DNA from: DASRHT01 sp035293765
Lineage (GTDB): Bacteria; Chloroflexota; Ktedonobacteria; Ktedonobacterales; Ktedonobacteraceae
DNA: 64,000 nt
Assembly: GCA_035293765.1 (NCBI GenBank)
Contig: DATGMF010000097.1
Coordinates: 62,001 to 126,000 of the forward strand
Direction of reading: 5' to 3'
Made by a program: the position numbers and the translations under genes. This document shows, piece after piece, positions 26,029 to 35,170 of this stretch. How positions within the stretch are numbered: the stretch's first letter is position 1; each line of letters begins with the position of its first letter. The notes beneath the pieces are model-generated. The model saw only the letters and a list, made by a program, of their open reading frames with translations. It was not told the origin of the DNA and made no database searches.

Positions 26029-29000
26029 TCATAATACCCGTTGTCCGACGGGAACAGTCTGCTGCATTGCTCCTCCAACCTGCGCAGTCGCGTCGCCGCG
26101 CCGCACCTGTTCTATGTGAGCAGCGATGGGCGTCCCCAGCAAAAGCAAAAAGAGCGCGGTCAATAAAAAGAAGGGGAGCGGGAAGAGGGCGTTGAGCAGC
26201 GCAAAAAAGGCGGCGCTGCCGAAGATGATGCCGAGCGGGACGCGGTCCGAGCGAATAGTGGTACGCAGCAGCCAGAAGAGCGAGAAGAGCGCCACGATAA
26301 GGATACAGAGCGCAATCACCTGATCGAGATTCAGGGCCGAGAACGGGTTTCCAGGCAGCGCCTGTGTATTTGCTGATAAGATCCCCAGGCGTTGCACATT
26401 GTTCGCATCGGTCAGCAACAACACTCCCGCTATCCCACAGAGCAGCAACGTCACGCGCTCAGGCCAGCCCACAGCAGCACGCAGGCGTATCAGCGCGATC
26501 AAGCCAAAGAGCGCAAGCATGACGGTAAAAATCAGCCTGACGCTCAATACCGTGGTCGTAGCCGCTCCGATCAGACCTTGAATAGCAAAGGGGTAAGCCA
26601 GAGGTCCTCCTTGACCGCCAAAGAAGTTCAGCAGCAGGAGGCTGATAATCGTAACGCTCAGCACCAGCGTGCGATCCAACGCCAGCAGCAGCCTGGCGAG
26701 CCAGTTATACTTGCCATAGCGTTCGGAGAGCGCACTAAATGCCGCTATGGCCGAGCTTATAAAGGCGCAGCAGATCGCCAGCCCGCCCAGGAAGAGCGAG
26801 AGGAGAGCAGCATATAACAGACTCGTATTCTGCGAGAAGTCCTGCGCCCCCTGCCAGAAAGCCCATTGCAGCGCCCCCATACCCACCGTAACGACGAACA
26901 GCGCGATGCGGTCCCCTGCGCTTGTCGCTCTGGCGGCGGCGAACAATAAGGCGCGCATCAATAAGAGCAGAGAGGCCGCGACCAGCGCGTAAAACACGAG
27001 CTGCCCTGGCGGAGATAATCCGGGCAGCGTATTAATCACCTGAGATGGGCTTTGCGTTAGCAGTGGGAACGGCTCCTGTCCCACCAGAGCGTTTTGTAAC
27101 CATCCATAGAGGATGGTTAGCGCCAGCAGAGGCAAATGGCCGATCCAGGTAAAGTGACTCGGCAGGGGAAAGAGCGACAGCAGGGATAAGAGCAAAGGGA
27201 ATGCCAGCAGCACCAGATTGAGCGCGACCGCGCTCGCCTGGGGTAGGCCGGGAAAGACCTGCCCAAATTCATACAGGCCAAAGGTGTACTGCGCGGGCAG
27301 ATAGAGCAGGCAGAGCAGCAAGACCAGAAAACGATCAAAGCCGGTAAATCTCACCGGCAAAAAGGCGCGCAGATACGAAATCGCGCCAATCGCAAGGAGC
27401 AAGAAAACGATCACATTATTAAGGATGAGTGACGCTCCCAGGCTAAGCGCAAACGGATGCACATCTGCCGGGGCAAAGATGATCTGCTCTTGCGCGCCCA
27501 TGCTGAACTGGATCAGCAAGCAGATTCCCGCCAGGCCCAGCAGCGCGAAGTGGCTGAAGCTGGCCGACCAATGCCGTCTGGTCATAGGAGCATTCGGTGC
27601 AGCCTGTTTAATACTCGTGCTGCCGACCAGGGCAATCAGCGCCAGGATCACAACGCCATAGATCAGCAGAAGATCGAGCATTACCGGCTGCCCTGTACCG
27701 GCGGAGGGCGTCTGGAAGCCGGGAGAGATCAGCAGCGCCAGGAAAGCGACCGCGAGAAAAAAGCCGCAGCAGAGCAAAATGTTGCGTGGAATAGCAGCGT
27801 GTAGCTGATTGCCTGTGAGAATAATACTGGTAAACAGGACAAAGACCAGGCCAGCCTCGACGCGGTACGACGAGTGACCAAACTGGGCATACACCTCAAC
27901 GCAAAAGATCATCGTCCCCAGCAGCAAGCCAGCGAGAAAGAGCAAAAACGGCCTCGTCCAGATGCCTGTTGCCGTGAGGCGCAAGCGGGCATGCAGATAC
28001 CAGTCATAGATCTTTGCCCTGGTATCTTGCGCGACCAGCAACGCTACCCAGCCGCGAATCGTGCGCTCGAACGAGGGCAAGACCAGCCCCAACCCAGCCA
28101 GCAGCAGAGCAGAGAAGCGGCTCAACAAAGAAACAAGCGGCGAGTCAAACGGATGCGGGGTTGTGGTTGCGTTCAACTGCTCGGTTGGATTGGAATAGAA
28201 AGAAGAGGCCGATAACGGAGATGTGGCTCTCGCCGACAGATGTGTTAATTCAGCAGATAATCGCGCCTGGATGCGCTGTAGTTGCTGTTGCACCTGGGCT
28301 ATGGTGGCGGGACGTTTCGCCGGATCACGCTCGACCATTTTGAGGATCAGCTCATCAAGCTCTTTTGGAGGGGCAGCATTGACACCAAGTATGGACGGAA
28401 AAGGTTTGTTCAGATCGGCATAATCGGGCACCTGGTTTGTCAGACAATGATGCAGCGTTGCGCCCAGGCTGTAGATATCCGCGCGTGCATCGCTCTGGGC
28501 ATAGCCAACCTCTGGAGCCACATAGCCAAGCGTCCCGAAAGCCTCAGTATCGCCGCTTTGCCCTGGCTTGAAGTGCCGCGCGATGCCGAAGTCAATCAGG
28601 ATCACCTGCCCATCCGGGCGAATCATAATATTGGATGGCTTGAGGTCACGAAAAATGATAGGCTCATGCCGGTTATGCAGATAATCGAGAACGTCGCAGA
28701 GCTGGATCGCGTAATTCAGAGCCTCCAGCGGCTCTAGCGGTCTCCGCATAGACTTCATACGCTCAAGCAGCGTCTCCCCTTCGACAAACTCCATCACGAG
28801 ATAGGAGCGCCCACATTCCTCAAAGGAGTCGTAAACGCGGGGCAGGTGCGCATGTTGAACAAGGCTCAGGATAGCGGCTTCACGTTCAAAGCGTTCCCTG
28901 GCCTTCTTCAGATTCTCCTGGTCCAGGCCACCCTGCTTCAGCTCTTTAATCGCTACAACTCGTCCAGCGACGCGGCGATCCGTGGCCTGGTAAACGGTTC

Positions 29001-29088
29001 CCATACCGCCACCGCCTGCCCTCTGGACAATTTCGTAGCGTTCTTGCAGAATAGCGCCCGGCGTAAGTTCGTCCGATAGCAATTGCAA
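26029..29088 (-). CDS. Ser/Thr protein kinase with very large polytopic membrane domain
   Basis: The 1019-residue protein starts with a Hanks-type kinase (about 16-280): AGGGGMGTVY loop, VAIKEL lysine, IIFRDLKPSN catalytic loop and LIDFGIA magnesium loop. The usual HRD is FRD here, a variant seen in some bacterial kinases that keeps the catalytic Asp. After a short linker, residues about 320-990 contain roughly 18-20 hydrophobic segments without a transporter motif I recognise. It probably reads a membrane state or ligand through this domain. The upstream neighbour is divergent in function (MFS remnant). The stop lies 104 bases from the small AT-rich-island gene in convergent orientation. Confidence 0.9.
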   Translation of the reverse strand: MQLLSDELTPGAILQERYEIVQRAGGGGMGTVYQATDRRVAGRVVAIKELKQGGLDQENLKKARERFEREAAILSLVQHAHLPRVYDSFEECGRSYLVMEFVEGETLLERMKSMRRPLEPLEALNYAIQLCDVLDYLHNRHEPIIFRDLKPSNIMIRPDGQVILIDFGIARHFKPGQSGDTEAFGTLGYVAPEVGYAQSDARADIYSLGATLHHCLTNQVPDYADLNKPFPSILGVNAAPPKELDELILKMVERDPAKRPATIAQVQQQLQRIQARLSAELTHLSARATSPLSASSFYSNPTEQLNATTTPHPFDSPLVSLLSRFSALLLAGLGLVLPSFERTIRGWVALLVAQDTRAKIYDWYLHARLRLTATGIWTRPFLLFLAGLLLGTMIFCVEVYAQFGHSSYRVEAGLVFVLFTSIILTGNQLHAAIPRNILLCCGFFLAVAFLALLISPGFQTPSAGTGQPVMLDLLLIYGVVILALIALVGSTSIKQAAPNAPMTRRHWSASFSHFALLGLAGICLLIQFSMGAQEQIIFAPADVHPFALSLGASLILNNVIVFLLLAIGAISYLRAFLPVRFTGFDRFLVLLLCLLYLPAQYTFGLYEFGQVFPGLPQASAVALNLVLLAFPLLLSLLSLFPLPSHFTWIGHLPLLALTILYGWLQNALVGQEPFPLLTQSPSQVINTLPGLSPPGQLVFYALVAASLLLLMRALLFAAARATSAGDRIALFVVTVGMGALQWAFWQGAQDFSQNTSLLYAALLSLFLGGLAICCAFISSAIAAFSALSERYGKYNWLARLLLALDRTLVLSVTIISLLLLNFFGGQGGPLAYPFAIQGLIGAATTTVLSVRLIFTVMLALFGLIALIRLRAAVGWPERVTLLLCGIAGVLLLTDANNVQRLGILSANTQALPGNPFSALNLDQVIALCILIVALFSLFWLLRTTIRSDRVPLGIIFGSAAFFALLNALFPLPFFLLTALFLLLLGTPIAAHIEQVRRGDATAQVGGAMQQTVPVGQRVL

Positions 29089-29172
29089 AGAAAAATCCCT
29101 TTTCCATGATGAGCCACCGCTATTCTATCATTTTACGCCCATCCTCTTCAATAGTCAGATTAGATCCTACCA

Positions 29173-29193
29173 GGGCAGGGGCAAGCCCTGCCC
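29173..29193. repeat. R3-type hairpin
   Basis: GGGCAGGG and CCCTGCCC enclose GCAAG, followed by CCTAC. The same GGGCAGGGGCAAGCCCTGCCCC motif family recurs at 40752, 41968, 45664, 48152 and 49242. Confidence 0.55.
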
Positions 29194-29748
29194 CTACAAT
29201 ATCAGGTTGTCTCGCGTGATCGTGCCAGTTCTACCAGAAAAGGCGCTTTCCTCAATGGGCGATAAAAGGTTGCGATCAGCGTGAAAAGGCCCTGTGGAAC
29301 GAAGAGCACCAGTACGGTCCCGACCGGGCCGATCCGTTGGATTAATGCCCCTGTCAGCGCAAGCCCCAGAGGCTGGGTGCCGAATGAGAGCAGGCGAAAT
29401 TTGCCCAAAGGTAAAACGCCGCTGCAAGGGATGAGTGAGCAGCGCACCTATAACACCAGCCTGAGCCGGCGAATGGGTAGTCGTCAGCACCAGCAGAGGA
29501 AAAGCCAGCAGCGATACCTGACCGCCAATGCTGGAAATCAATTGCCCGCTCCACAATAGCATATAATCGCGGTTGCGCCAGAGAGGCGAGAAACGCCGCT
29601 CGCCCTCCGCCTCCACTGGCGCGGGGATATTTGCGGCAATATTGCTCGCGCCCACCTCGGACGAATGGTGTATCTGTGACATAAAATCTTGCTCCTGGAA
29701 AAACATAGCGCAACCATCGTCAAGACAGAAGAGATGAGCGCGTTTCAT
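29194..29748 (-). pseudogene. Decayed MFS exporter (N- and C-terminal ends fused, frameshifted)
   Basis: The first 105 residues end in a normal MFS start: LWRNRDYMLLWSGQLISS, LLAFPLLVLTTTHSPAQAG and GALL. The frame then changes. In another minus frame (29202-29447) the end of an MFS protein appears: GTQPLGLALTGALIQRIG, GTVLVLFVPQGLFTLIA and RPLRKAPFLVELARS. About 250 residues of the middle are missing. An internal deletion plus a frameshift therefore destroyed the transporter; related intact genes are MFS_3 type exporters of about 420 residues. It lies between the large kinase gene and the Uma2 pair. Confidence 0.75.
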
Positions 29749-29841
29749 CTATGATGGAGAACAGGGAGAAGAGACGCGCTCGCCTGGCGAACACGCCTGG
29801 GATATGGTCAAAGCAAGGAGGAAAGCGCCAGATGAGTCCTG

Positions 29842-30450
29842 TCAATCTCGTAAAGGCGATTCAGGCAAATCTTCTTCTTCGATAGGTATTTCTACACGCT
29901 CATAGAGTGATGTAACAGGAAAACGAATATCAAGGCTCTCTAATACAACTTGCTGCCCTGGCGTAAAACGCCGGTATATCCACATATCGCCTTTGCGGCA
30001 AAATATCTCAACCCCTTGAAATTGCGCATTGACAAGCACATATTCTCGTATAGTCGGGCATTTCTGGTAATATGCGAACTTCTTCCCACGATCATATCTT
30101 TCCGTCGTTGGTGAAAGTACTTCGACTACCAGCGAGGGAGAATGGACTGTGTCAGCTTGCTCTTGCCAGTCATTCTTAGCACAGCTAACAGTGATATCAG
30201 GATAGACATAACGCGACTCAGATAAACGCACCCGTACATCTGATGTATAGACATGACATGGCTCTTGCAACCGCTCATCGAGCAGCTTCGTCATGTTGAG
30301 AGCAATACGTGCATGTGCAATTGTGCCACCGGCCAACGCGTACGCATGCCCATCAATATACTCATAGCGCGCATCTTGACTTGCACGATCTAATTGAAGG
30401 TAGTCATCAACACTCATCCAGTGTTGCAGGTCGGCAGCCATTCTTTTCAA
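29842..30450 (-). CDS. Uma2-family (DUF820) putative endonuclease
   Basis: The 202-residue protein has the Uma2 core: RYEYIDGHAYALAGGT, VRLSESRYVYPDITVSC and SLVVEVLSPTTERYDRGKK. The Asp, Glu and Lys of these blocks form a PD-(D/E)XK nuclease-like site. The family is expanded in Cyanobacteria and Chloroflexota; its biological target is unknown. A Glu-rich tail follows. It is a paralogue of the next gene upstream, with about 80 bases between the coding regions, so a tandem duplication is likely. Confidence 0.85.
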   Translation of the reverse strand: MKRMAADLQHWMSVDDYLQLDRASQDARYEYIDGHAYALAGGTIAHARIALNMTKLLDERLQEPCHVYTSDVRVRLSESRYVYPDITVSCAKNDWQEQADTVHSPSLVVEVLSPTTERYDRGKKFAYYQKCPTIREYVLVNAQFQGVEIFCRKGDMWIYRRFTPGQQVVLESLDIRFPVTSLYERVEIPIEEEDLPESPLRD

Positions 30451-30532
30451 CCCTCCCTCTGCTTAATAAAGAGAGATTCACATACAATGCTTGAAGACGT
30501 TGACCGTAACCATAACATCAAAGAAACAACTC

Positions 30533-31117
30533 CTATGCTGGCTGATTATCACCCCCGGGTAAAGCAACGCCCTCGTAAACGGCAGAAACAGCAAAGGTTA
30601 CGCCTAAACCCGTTAATGCCACCATATCATCAGGGCCGAAAACCTGCAAGGTCCAGAGGTTCTTTCTTTCACGCCTGAATACTTCAACTGACTGATATGT
30701 TGAGCTAATAAGCATATACTCCTGTATCGTTGGACAGGTACGATAATATGTAAACTTCCTACCTCGGTCATAGTCTTCTGTGCTGCTAGAAAGCACTTCA
30801 ACCACAAGACGCGGAGACTGTATGATATCAACGGTTCCTCGATCTCGTCCATCACAGCTAACAGTGACATCGGGATAGACATAACGCGATTCAGATAAGC
30901 GCACCCGCATATCCGAGTTTAGCACTCTACAAGGACTACCACGCAGCAGATCATATAGAATTCTGGCAATGTTTACGCTGATTTGAGAATGATTAACAGT
31001 TCCTCCAGCCAGCATCCTGACGTGCCCATCAATATATTCATATCGTGTTTCTATGCTATCGCGGTCCAGACGAAGATACTCTTCGACGCTTATAGCTGAT
31101 CGATCCGGTAGCGCCAT
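30533..31117 (-). CDS. Uma2-family (DUF820) putative endonuclease, paralogue
   Basis: The 194 residues align block by block with the preceding paralogue (RYEYIDGHVRMLAGGT, VRLSESRYVYPDVTVSC, LVVEVLSSSTEDYDRGRK). The active-site Asp, Glu and Lys are all kept. The two copies are diverged but share VRLSESRYVYPD exactly. They probably form one transcript reading leftward. Whether they are nucleases in vivo is not shown. Confidence 0.85.
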   Translation of the reverse strand: MALPDRSAISVEEYLRLDRDSIETRYEYIDGHVRMLAGGTVNHSQISVNIARILYDLLRGSPCRVLNSDMRVRLSESRYVYPDVTVSCDGRDRGTVDIIQSPRLVVEVLSSSTEDYDRGRKFTYYRTCPTIQEYMLISSTYQSVEVFRRERKNLWTLQVFGPDDMVALTGLGVTFAVSAVYEGVALPGGDNQPA

Positions 31118-31191
31118 ACGCTCATACCTCCCAGCAGATTTCGACCAATGGTTCTTTCGCTTATTATACCCGATCCCTGAGCTTTGCGTTT

Positions 31192-31779
31192 TTACTGCTC
31201 TGCAAGCGGCTGCTCTTTTTTTGTACTAATCTTGTGACGCGCGCGAAATCTGCGTACCTTCACCAGATTAGCGCATTTATCGATGGTGCAATAGCGGCGG
31301 GTGCGGCTCTTGCTTTCGTCGTAAAAAACGCTGCGGCAATGGGCGTTGGCGCAGATTTTGATGCGCCGGAGATCATAATTGGTCAGCAGATCGGCGAACG
31401 AGGCGACAATCTCCGCCTGCACCCAATCCCAATCTTTCTTGAGCGGCACCAGTTCCAGGCCGTATTGCTTACCAACAAGCTTCAGGTGACGGCCCAATGG
31501 GACCTTGAGCATAAAAACATTCATGGTTTCCAGATCAGCAGGCGAAGGTTGGCTATCACTCGCCAGATCATCCACAACACGCGTCAGTAAAGCGCGTAAG
31601 GCCAGAAGCGCCTCCAGCGTAGCAGGATCAAGGGGAGCGGCAACCTGTAATCCCCAGCGAGCCAGAAACTGCTCTAACCAGTCAGGTTGCAGGAGATCAT
31701 CACGCACCCACCGACCACGAAAATCACGAAACTCGCTGTTCAAAAAATCCAGGCAAGCACTATCCATAAATAACATCAC
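31192..31779 (-). CDS. ABATE/CGNR zinc-finger protein with degenerate CGNR motif
   Basis: The N-terminal 130 residues correspond to the ABATE domain (FLNSEFRDFRGRWVRDDL). The C-terminal zinc finger RIKICANAHCRSVFYDES followed by RRYCTIDKCANLVKVRRF matches CGNR proteins, which are presumed stress-responsive DNA-binding regulators. The four cysteines are present, but the name-giving Cys-Gly-Asn-Arg reads Cys-Ala-Asn-Leu. A Lys/Glu-rich tail ends the protein. It is upstream of, and co-oriented with, the Uma2 pair (about 75 bases), so it may control them. Confidence 0.8.
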   Translation of the reverse strand: MMLFMDSACLDFLNSEFRDFRGRWVRDDLLQPDWLEQFLARWGLQVAAPLDPATLEALLALRALLTRVVDDLASDSQPSPADLETMNVFMLKVPLGRHLKLVGKQYGLELVPLKKDWDWVQAEIVASFADLLTNYDLRRIKICANAHCRSVFYDESKSRTRRYCTIDKCANLVKVRRFRARHKISTKKEQPLAEQ

Positions 31780-31973
31780 CCCTCAAAAAATCTGTAGATT
31801 CCCCCTTCACCTTCACATCCCATCCGCTATGGTACAACACTTCAGTGAGCATGAAAAGTCCCCTCTGTAACCGGCAAAAATACATTGACAGTTACAAATT
31901 TTCATGCTATGCTTTTCTTTGCAACTATCTTACGACGCTTTGTACGTTACAAGGGGATGCTTGTAAACTTCAT

Positions 31974-32016
31974 CTTTAGCAAGGGGTGGGTCGGCAGTCC
32001 CATCCCCTTGCTAAAG
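31974..32016. repeat. Long imperfect palindrome in a 300-base gap
   Basis: CTTTAGCAAGGGGTGGG and CCCATCCCCTTGCTAAAG form a 17-bp stem with one bulged base and an 8-base loop. It lies between the CGNR gene and the WD40 remnant. There is no T-run in either direction. The rest of 31780-32076 holds no gene I can support. Confidence 0.5.
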
Positions 32017-32076
32017 GGTTGCATTATTTCTCGGGGGGTAGTTGGAGAAAGGCGAGGATTTCGCGACAGGTATACT

Positions 32077-32358
32077 CTATGCCCCTTTCCAGATCTGCAC
32101 TCGTTTATCTTCACTGCCCGAAGCTATGCGTTTGCCATCAGGCGACCACGCCAGAGCAAAAACGGCATCAAGATGGCCTTGATAGATATAGAGGGTCGTC
32201 CCCACAGTGGGAGATGGGAACCACGTCACCGTTTTCGTCGCGGTGGGAGGAGGAGAAGCACAACTTGCTCCGCTAAGAACTATCGCTGCTCCTGGCGCGC
32301 CTTTGACAAACTTACGACGAGAAAAAGATGATACACAATGTTTTTTGAGCTTATACAC
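32077..32358 (-). pseudogene. Truncated Tat-exported WD40 protein (one repeat left)
   Basis: A twin-arginine leader (SRRKFVKGAPGAAIVLSGASC) with a lipobox-like cysteine is followed by a short linker and a single WD40 repeat: GHLDAVFALAWSPDGKRIASGSED, VQIWKG. Full-length relatives carry six or more repeats after such a leader, so this 93-residue ORF is most likely what remains after deletion of the rest. GAGGAG stands before the GTG start. A functional one-repeat lipoprotein cannot be excluded, but one repeat cannot close a propeller. Confidence 0.6.
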
Positions 32359-32699
32359 ATGCAGGCTCCTCTAAATGGATATTCGACAAATTGGCTTTTC
32401 GTGAGTAATTTCAGCGCACTATTCACATCATTCAACTTACCTTTATTATTTACGTTCGCTTTAAGATCGGCTTCACATGAAATAACAAGTCTGGTCAATT
32501 CACATATCCTGGCTTGTTAGTCAAAGCAAAACATTTAAATGGGGCAGAAAAGAACTGTGATCAGGCTGTGAAGGGGGCACTGACATCTGTGATGGTGCTG
32601 TGAGCGCTGGAACTTACATTCATTACAAACAGGAAATTGCGGGACCTCCATAGGGAGATCGGTAGAGCGATTAACATCATGAAGAAGGAGTAATGTCCT
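32359..32699. other. Intergenic region between WD40 remnant and usp gene
   Basis: No conserved gene, repeat or RNA was recognised. It must contain the promoter of the universal stress protein gene. AAGGAG 9 bases before the usp ATG is the only clear signal. Confidence 0.5.
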
Positions 32700-33737
32700 A
32701 TGTTCAAACATATCATAGTCCCACTGGATGGCTCGGCTCGTGCGGAGGAAGCTCTTCCGGTTGCAGCGAGATTAGTACGAGCATCTGGAGGTCAGCTCAC
32801 ACTGCTGAGCATCGTGCCGTCAACCGTTGAACTGGATATGCGCCCGATGCCACTACAGAAGGCGGCGGATCTTGCTTCGGAAGAGGATATTGCCAAAACA
32901 AGCAACTATCTGACTCATATTGCCATGTCAAAGGAGCTCGAAGGTATCAATGTACGCACGGAAACTCTTTCTGGCTCTGCCGCAAAGATGATCCTCCTGT
33001 TCGCTCAGATGCAACATGGCGATCTCATTGTGATGTGTAGCCGGGGCTATAGCGGTTCGCGTCTCTGGACGCTCGGCGGCGTAGCGGAGAAGGTTGTGCG
33101 CCATAGCTCCACTCCTGTGCTGATGCTACACGAAGGCGGTACCAGACTGCTTGCTCCCGCTGCAACTGCCGCTCGTCCCGTGCGTCTGCTGGTTTCACTC
33201 GACGGCTCTCCCTTCGCCGAAACCGCGCTGACACCCGCAGCTCAACTATGCGCGGCCCTGGCTGCTCCCGACCACGGCACGCTCCACCTCTGTCAGGTGC
33301 TGCGACTGCCTTCGGTAACAGGGGAAGACGGCAAACACTTTGCGGAAAAAGACGAGCACGCCATAGAGAACGCGAAAGTCTATCTGCAATCCGTAGCTCA
33401 ACATCTACAACAGGATGAAAGCGCCGGTTTTGGCTGTACCGTGACCACCTCTGTTATTGTCAACATGGATGTGGCAGAGACGCTGATCCAGTTGGCGGCT
33501 CATGGCGAGGACCTGAACACCGGCGAGAAAGCTGGCGCGTTTGATACTATAGTTATGGCAACACACGGAGGCGGCAACCTGGCTTACTGGATCATGGGCA
33601 GCACCACCGAACGTGTTCTGCACGGGAGCAAACATCCTCTACTCATCGTGCGCCCGGAAGAGGTCGCGAGTCAGGCGTCTCAGATGGTGCAACCCATCTC
33701 GCAGCCAGACGCGCTCCCTATCGAGAATCTGACGTAG
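32700..33737 (+). CDS. Tandem-domain universal stress protein
   Basis: Two UspA domains follow one another in 345 residues. Domain 1 (1-145) starts FKHIIVPLDGSARAEEAL and ends with GDLIVMCSRGYSG and STPVLML. Domain 2 (about 160-325) starts VRLLVSLDGSPFAETAL and ends DTIVMATHGGG, then GSTTERVLHGSKHPLLIVRP. The latter has the G-x2-G-x9-G(S/T) ATP-binding pattern. Such proteins bind ATP and support survival under stress. AAGGAG precedes the ATG; a hairpin follows the stop. Confidence 0.92.
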   Translation: MFKHIIVPLDGSARAEEALPVAARLVRASGGQLTLLSIVPSTVELDMRPMPLQKAADLASEEDIAKTSNYLTHIAMSKELEGINVRTETLSGSAAKMILLFAQMQHGDLIVMCSRGYSGSRLWTLGGVAEKVVRHSSTPVLMLHEGGTRLLAPAATAARPVRLLVSLDGSPFAETALTPAAQLCAALAAPDHGTLHLCQVLRLPSVTGEDGKHFAEKDEHAIENAKVYLQSVAQHLQQDESAGFGCTVTTSVIVNMDVAETLIQLAAHGEDLNTGEKAGAFDTIVMATHGGGNLAYWIMGSTTERVLHGSKHPLLIVRPEEVASQASQMVQPISQPDALPIENLT

Positions 33738-33750
33738 ATCATTAGTACGA

Positions 33751-33779
33751 GCAGAGCAGTGAGTTCATCACTGCTCTGC
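33751..33779 (+). terminator. Terminator hairpin after usp gene
   Basis: GCAGAGCAGTGA and TCACTGCTCTGC form a perfect 12-bp stem with a 5-base loop. There is no strong T-run afterwards. Confidence 0.6.
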
Positions 33780-33873
33780 AACATATTCCCCCTGTGATCG
33801 TAGCTAGAATAACACCACTTATATTCTCTGCAAACAAATATCAAATTCATCGACCAACAGGGAGGTTTTAAGC

Positions 33874-34227
33874 ATGTCACAACAGGAAATGCAGTTTAGC
33901 AATATCCCACCCGCTGAAGCAAAAGCGTATGATGGCGGTTATGAGGCATCATCACATTATAGAAACGACTACGAAGCAAGCTCTTTCGACCAGAAGCTAA
34001 ACGCGCAAAAAGAGAGAGACGCGCACCTGAGAGAACACCTGCTCAACCTGCGTATGGGCATGGCTATCACTTCTCTAGTCCTCTGGATGATCTTCTTCTT
34101 TTGCGCCATTGCTATCTTGCTGCGCTTTCCAGAATCAGCCATCCAGGACTTCACTTACATGGGGATGGGAGTCTTTAGCCTCTTCGTTATCCTCGCTAAC
34201 GTCCTCATGAACCGTCAGCAGGTGTAA
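33874..34227 (+). CDS. Small membrane protein of unknown function
   Basis: The 117-residue protein has a 55-residue polar N-terminus rich in Tyr, Glu and Ala with a partly repeated YEASS motif. Two membrane helices follow (about 62-83 and 92-111) and the C-terminus is short. GGGAGG stands 10 bases before the ATG. It lies between the usp gene and a separate promoter for the next gene, so it is monocistronic. No family was recognised. Confidence 0.6.
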   Translation: MSQQEMQFSNIPPAEAKAYDGGYEASSHYRNDYEASSFDQKLNAQKERDAHLREHLLNLRMGMAITSLVLWMIFFFCAIAILLRFPESAIQDFTYMGMGVFSLFVILANVLMNRQQV

Positions 34228-34246
34228 AACAAGAGCAAATAACCTC

Positions 34247-34275
34247 TTGACAGGCAGCATTTCCTGAGTTATACT
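34247..34275 (+). promoter_or_regulatory. Consensus sigma70 promoter of the DIP1984-like gene
   Basis: TTGACA, exactly 17 bases, then TATACT. Transcription would begin near 34282, giving a leader of about 75 bases. The flanks do not match R1, so this is an ordinary promoter. Confidence 0.75.
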
Positions 34276-34358
34276 TTTCTATGTTGACAAACAACAAATT
34301 GCTTGTTGGTTGTCCCGAGCATGGCGTTATCCCCATTCTTTTTGAAGGAGGCAGGGCA

Positions 34359-34817
34359 ATGAGGCTTGCAGAGGCACTTGTGCTGCGCGCGGATGTGCAG
34401 AAACGGCTGGCACAACTGCGCACGCGACTCCAGCAGAGCGCGCTCGTCCAGGAAGGCGAGCAGCCTCCTGAGAATCCCGCCGACCTGTTGGTCGAACTGG
34501 AGCAGTTGCTGGAGCAGTTGAATGACCTGATCGCGCGCATCAATCGAACCAACCTGGAGACCCGGATGGCTGACGGAACTACGTTGACCGATGCTCTGGC
34601 GCGCCGCGATGTGCTCACCCAGCGCTACAGCATCATCGACAGCCTCGCTACAGCAGCGGCCAACCGCGTCCAGCGTTACGGACGCGCCGAGATTCGCATG
34701 CTGTCCACCGTCAATGTAGCGGATCTGCGACGCCAACTGAGCGAGATTGCGCGTCAGCGTCGCGAGTTGGATACAGCCATCCAGGTCGCGAACTGGAACT
34801 CCGATCTGATCGAGTAA
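34359..34817 (+). CDS. DIP1984/septicolysin-like helical protein
   Basis: The product begins MRLAEALVLRADVQKRLAQL and continues as a long helical bundle with RMADGTTLTDALARRDVL, matching the DIP1984 (septicolysin) family of about 150 residues. Its role is unknown; the name comes from a pore-forming claim in one member. I start at the ATG at 34359, with AAGGAGG 7 bases upstream. A longer in-frame start at 34281 would precede this site and is less likely. It is monocistronic. Confidence 0.8.
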   Translation: MRLAEALVLRADVQKRLAQLRTRLQQSALVQEGEQPPENPADLLVELEQLLEQLNDLIARINRTNLETRMADGTTLTDALARRDVLTQRYSIIDSLATAAANRVQRYGRAEIRMLSTVNVADLRRQLSEIARQRRELDTAIQVANWNSDLIE

Positions 34818-35170
34818 GTAAGTAAAGCATACAGCGAGCGCGAGCTGGTAGCCGGTTGCGTCGGCGGCGAACGTCAGGGTGGCAACTGCCCTGTAGTTGC
34901 AAACAACGGTTAAAGGTTCCGTCTTGCCCGGGGCGGGGCGTCCTCTCACATTGCACCGCCCAGCATCGTTACAGGTGTATCGGGTACCGCGTACTGTCTC
35001 ACTACCACGGCGTTGAGTCGATTCCACCGGTGAGGGTGGGTTAGGGGCAACTCGCGCTCGTTCGCTTTACAGACAAGAGGCGAGGGATTCGCACAATCTC
35101 TTGCCTCATGCAATCAAAAGACATTCCCAAACGCCTTCATCACACCCTCTTCTCAACATAAAAAGACGCC

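Noticed and set aside
34247..34275. TTGACA-17-TATACT considered as a sixth R1 copy
   Set aside because: Only the promoter boxes match; neither hairpin nor the terminal blocks of R1 are present.
34269..35027. Minus frame of 252 codons over the DIP1984-like gene
   Set aside because: No motif; the plus strand has a consensus promoter, ribosome binding site and a known family.
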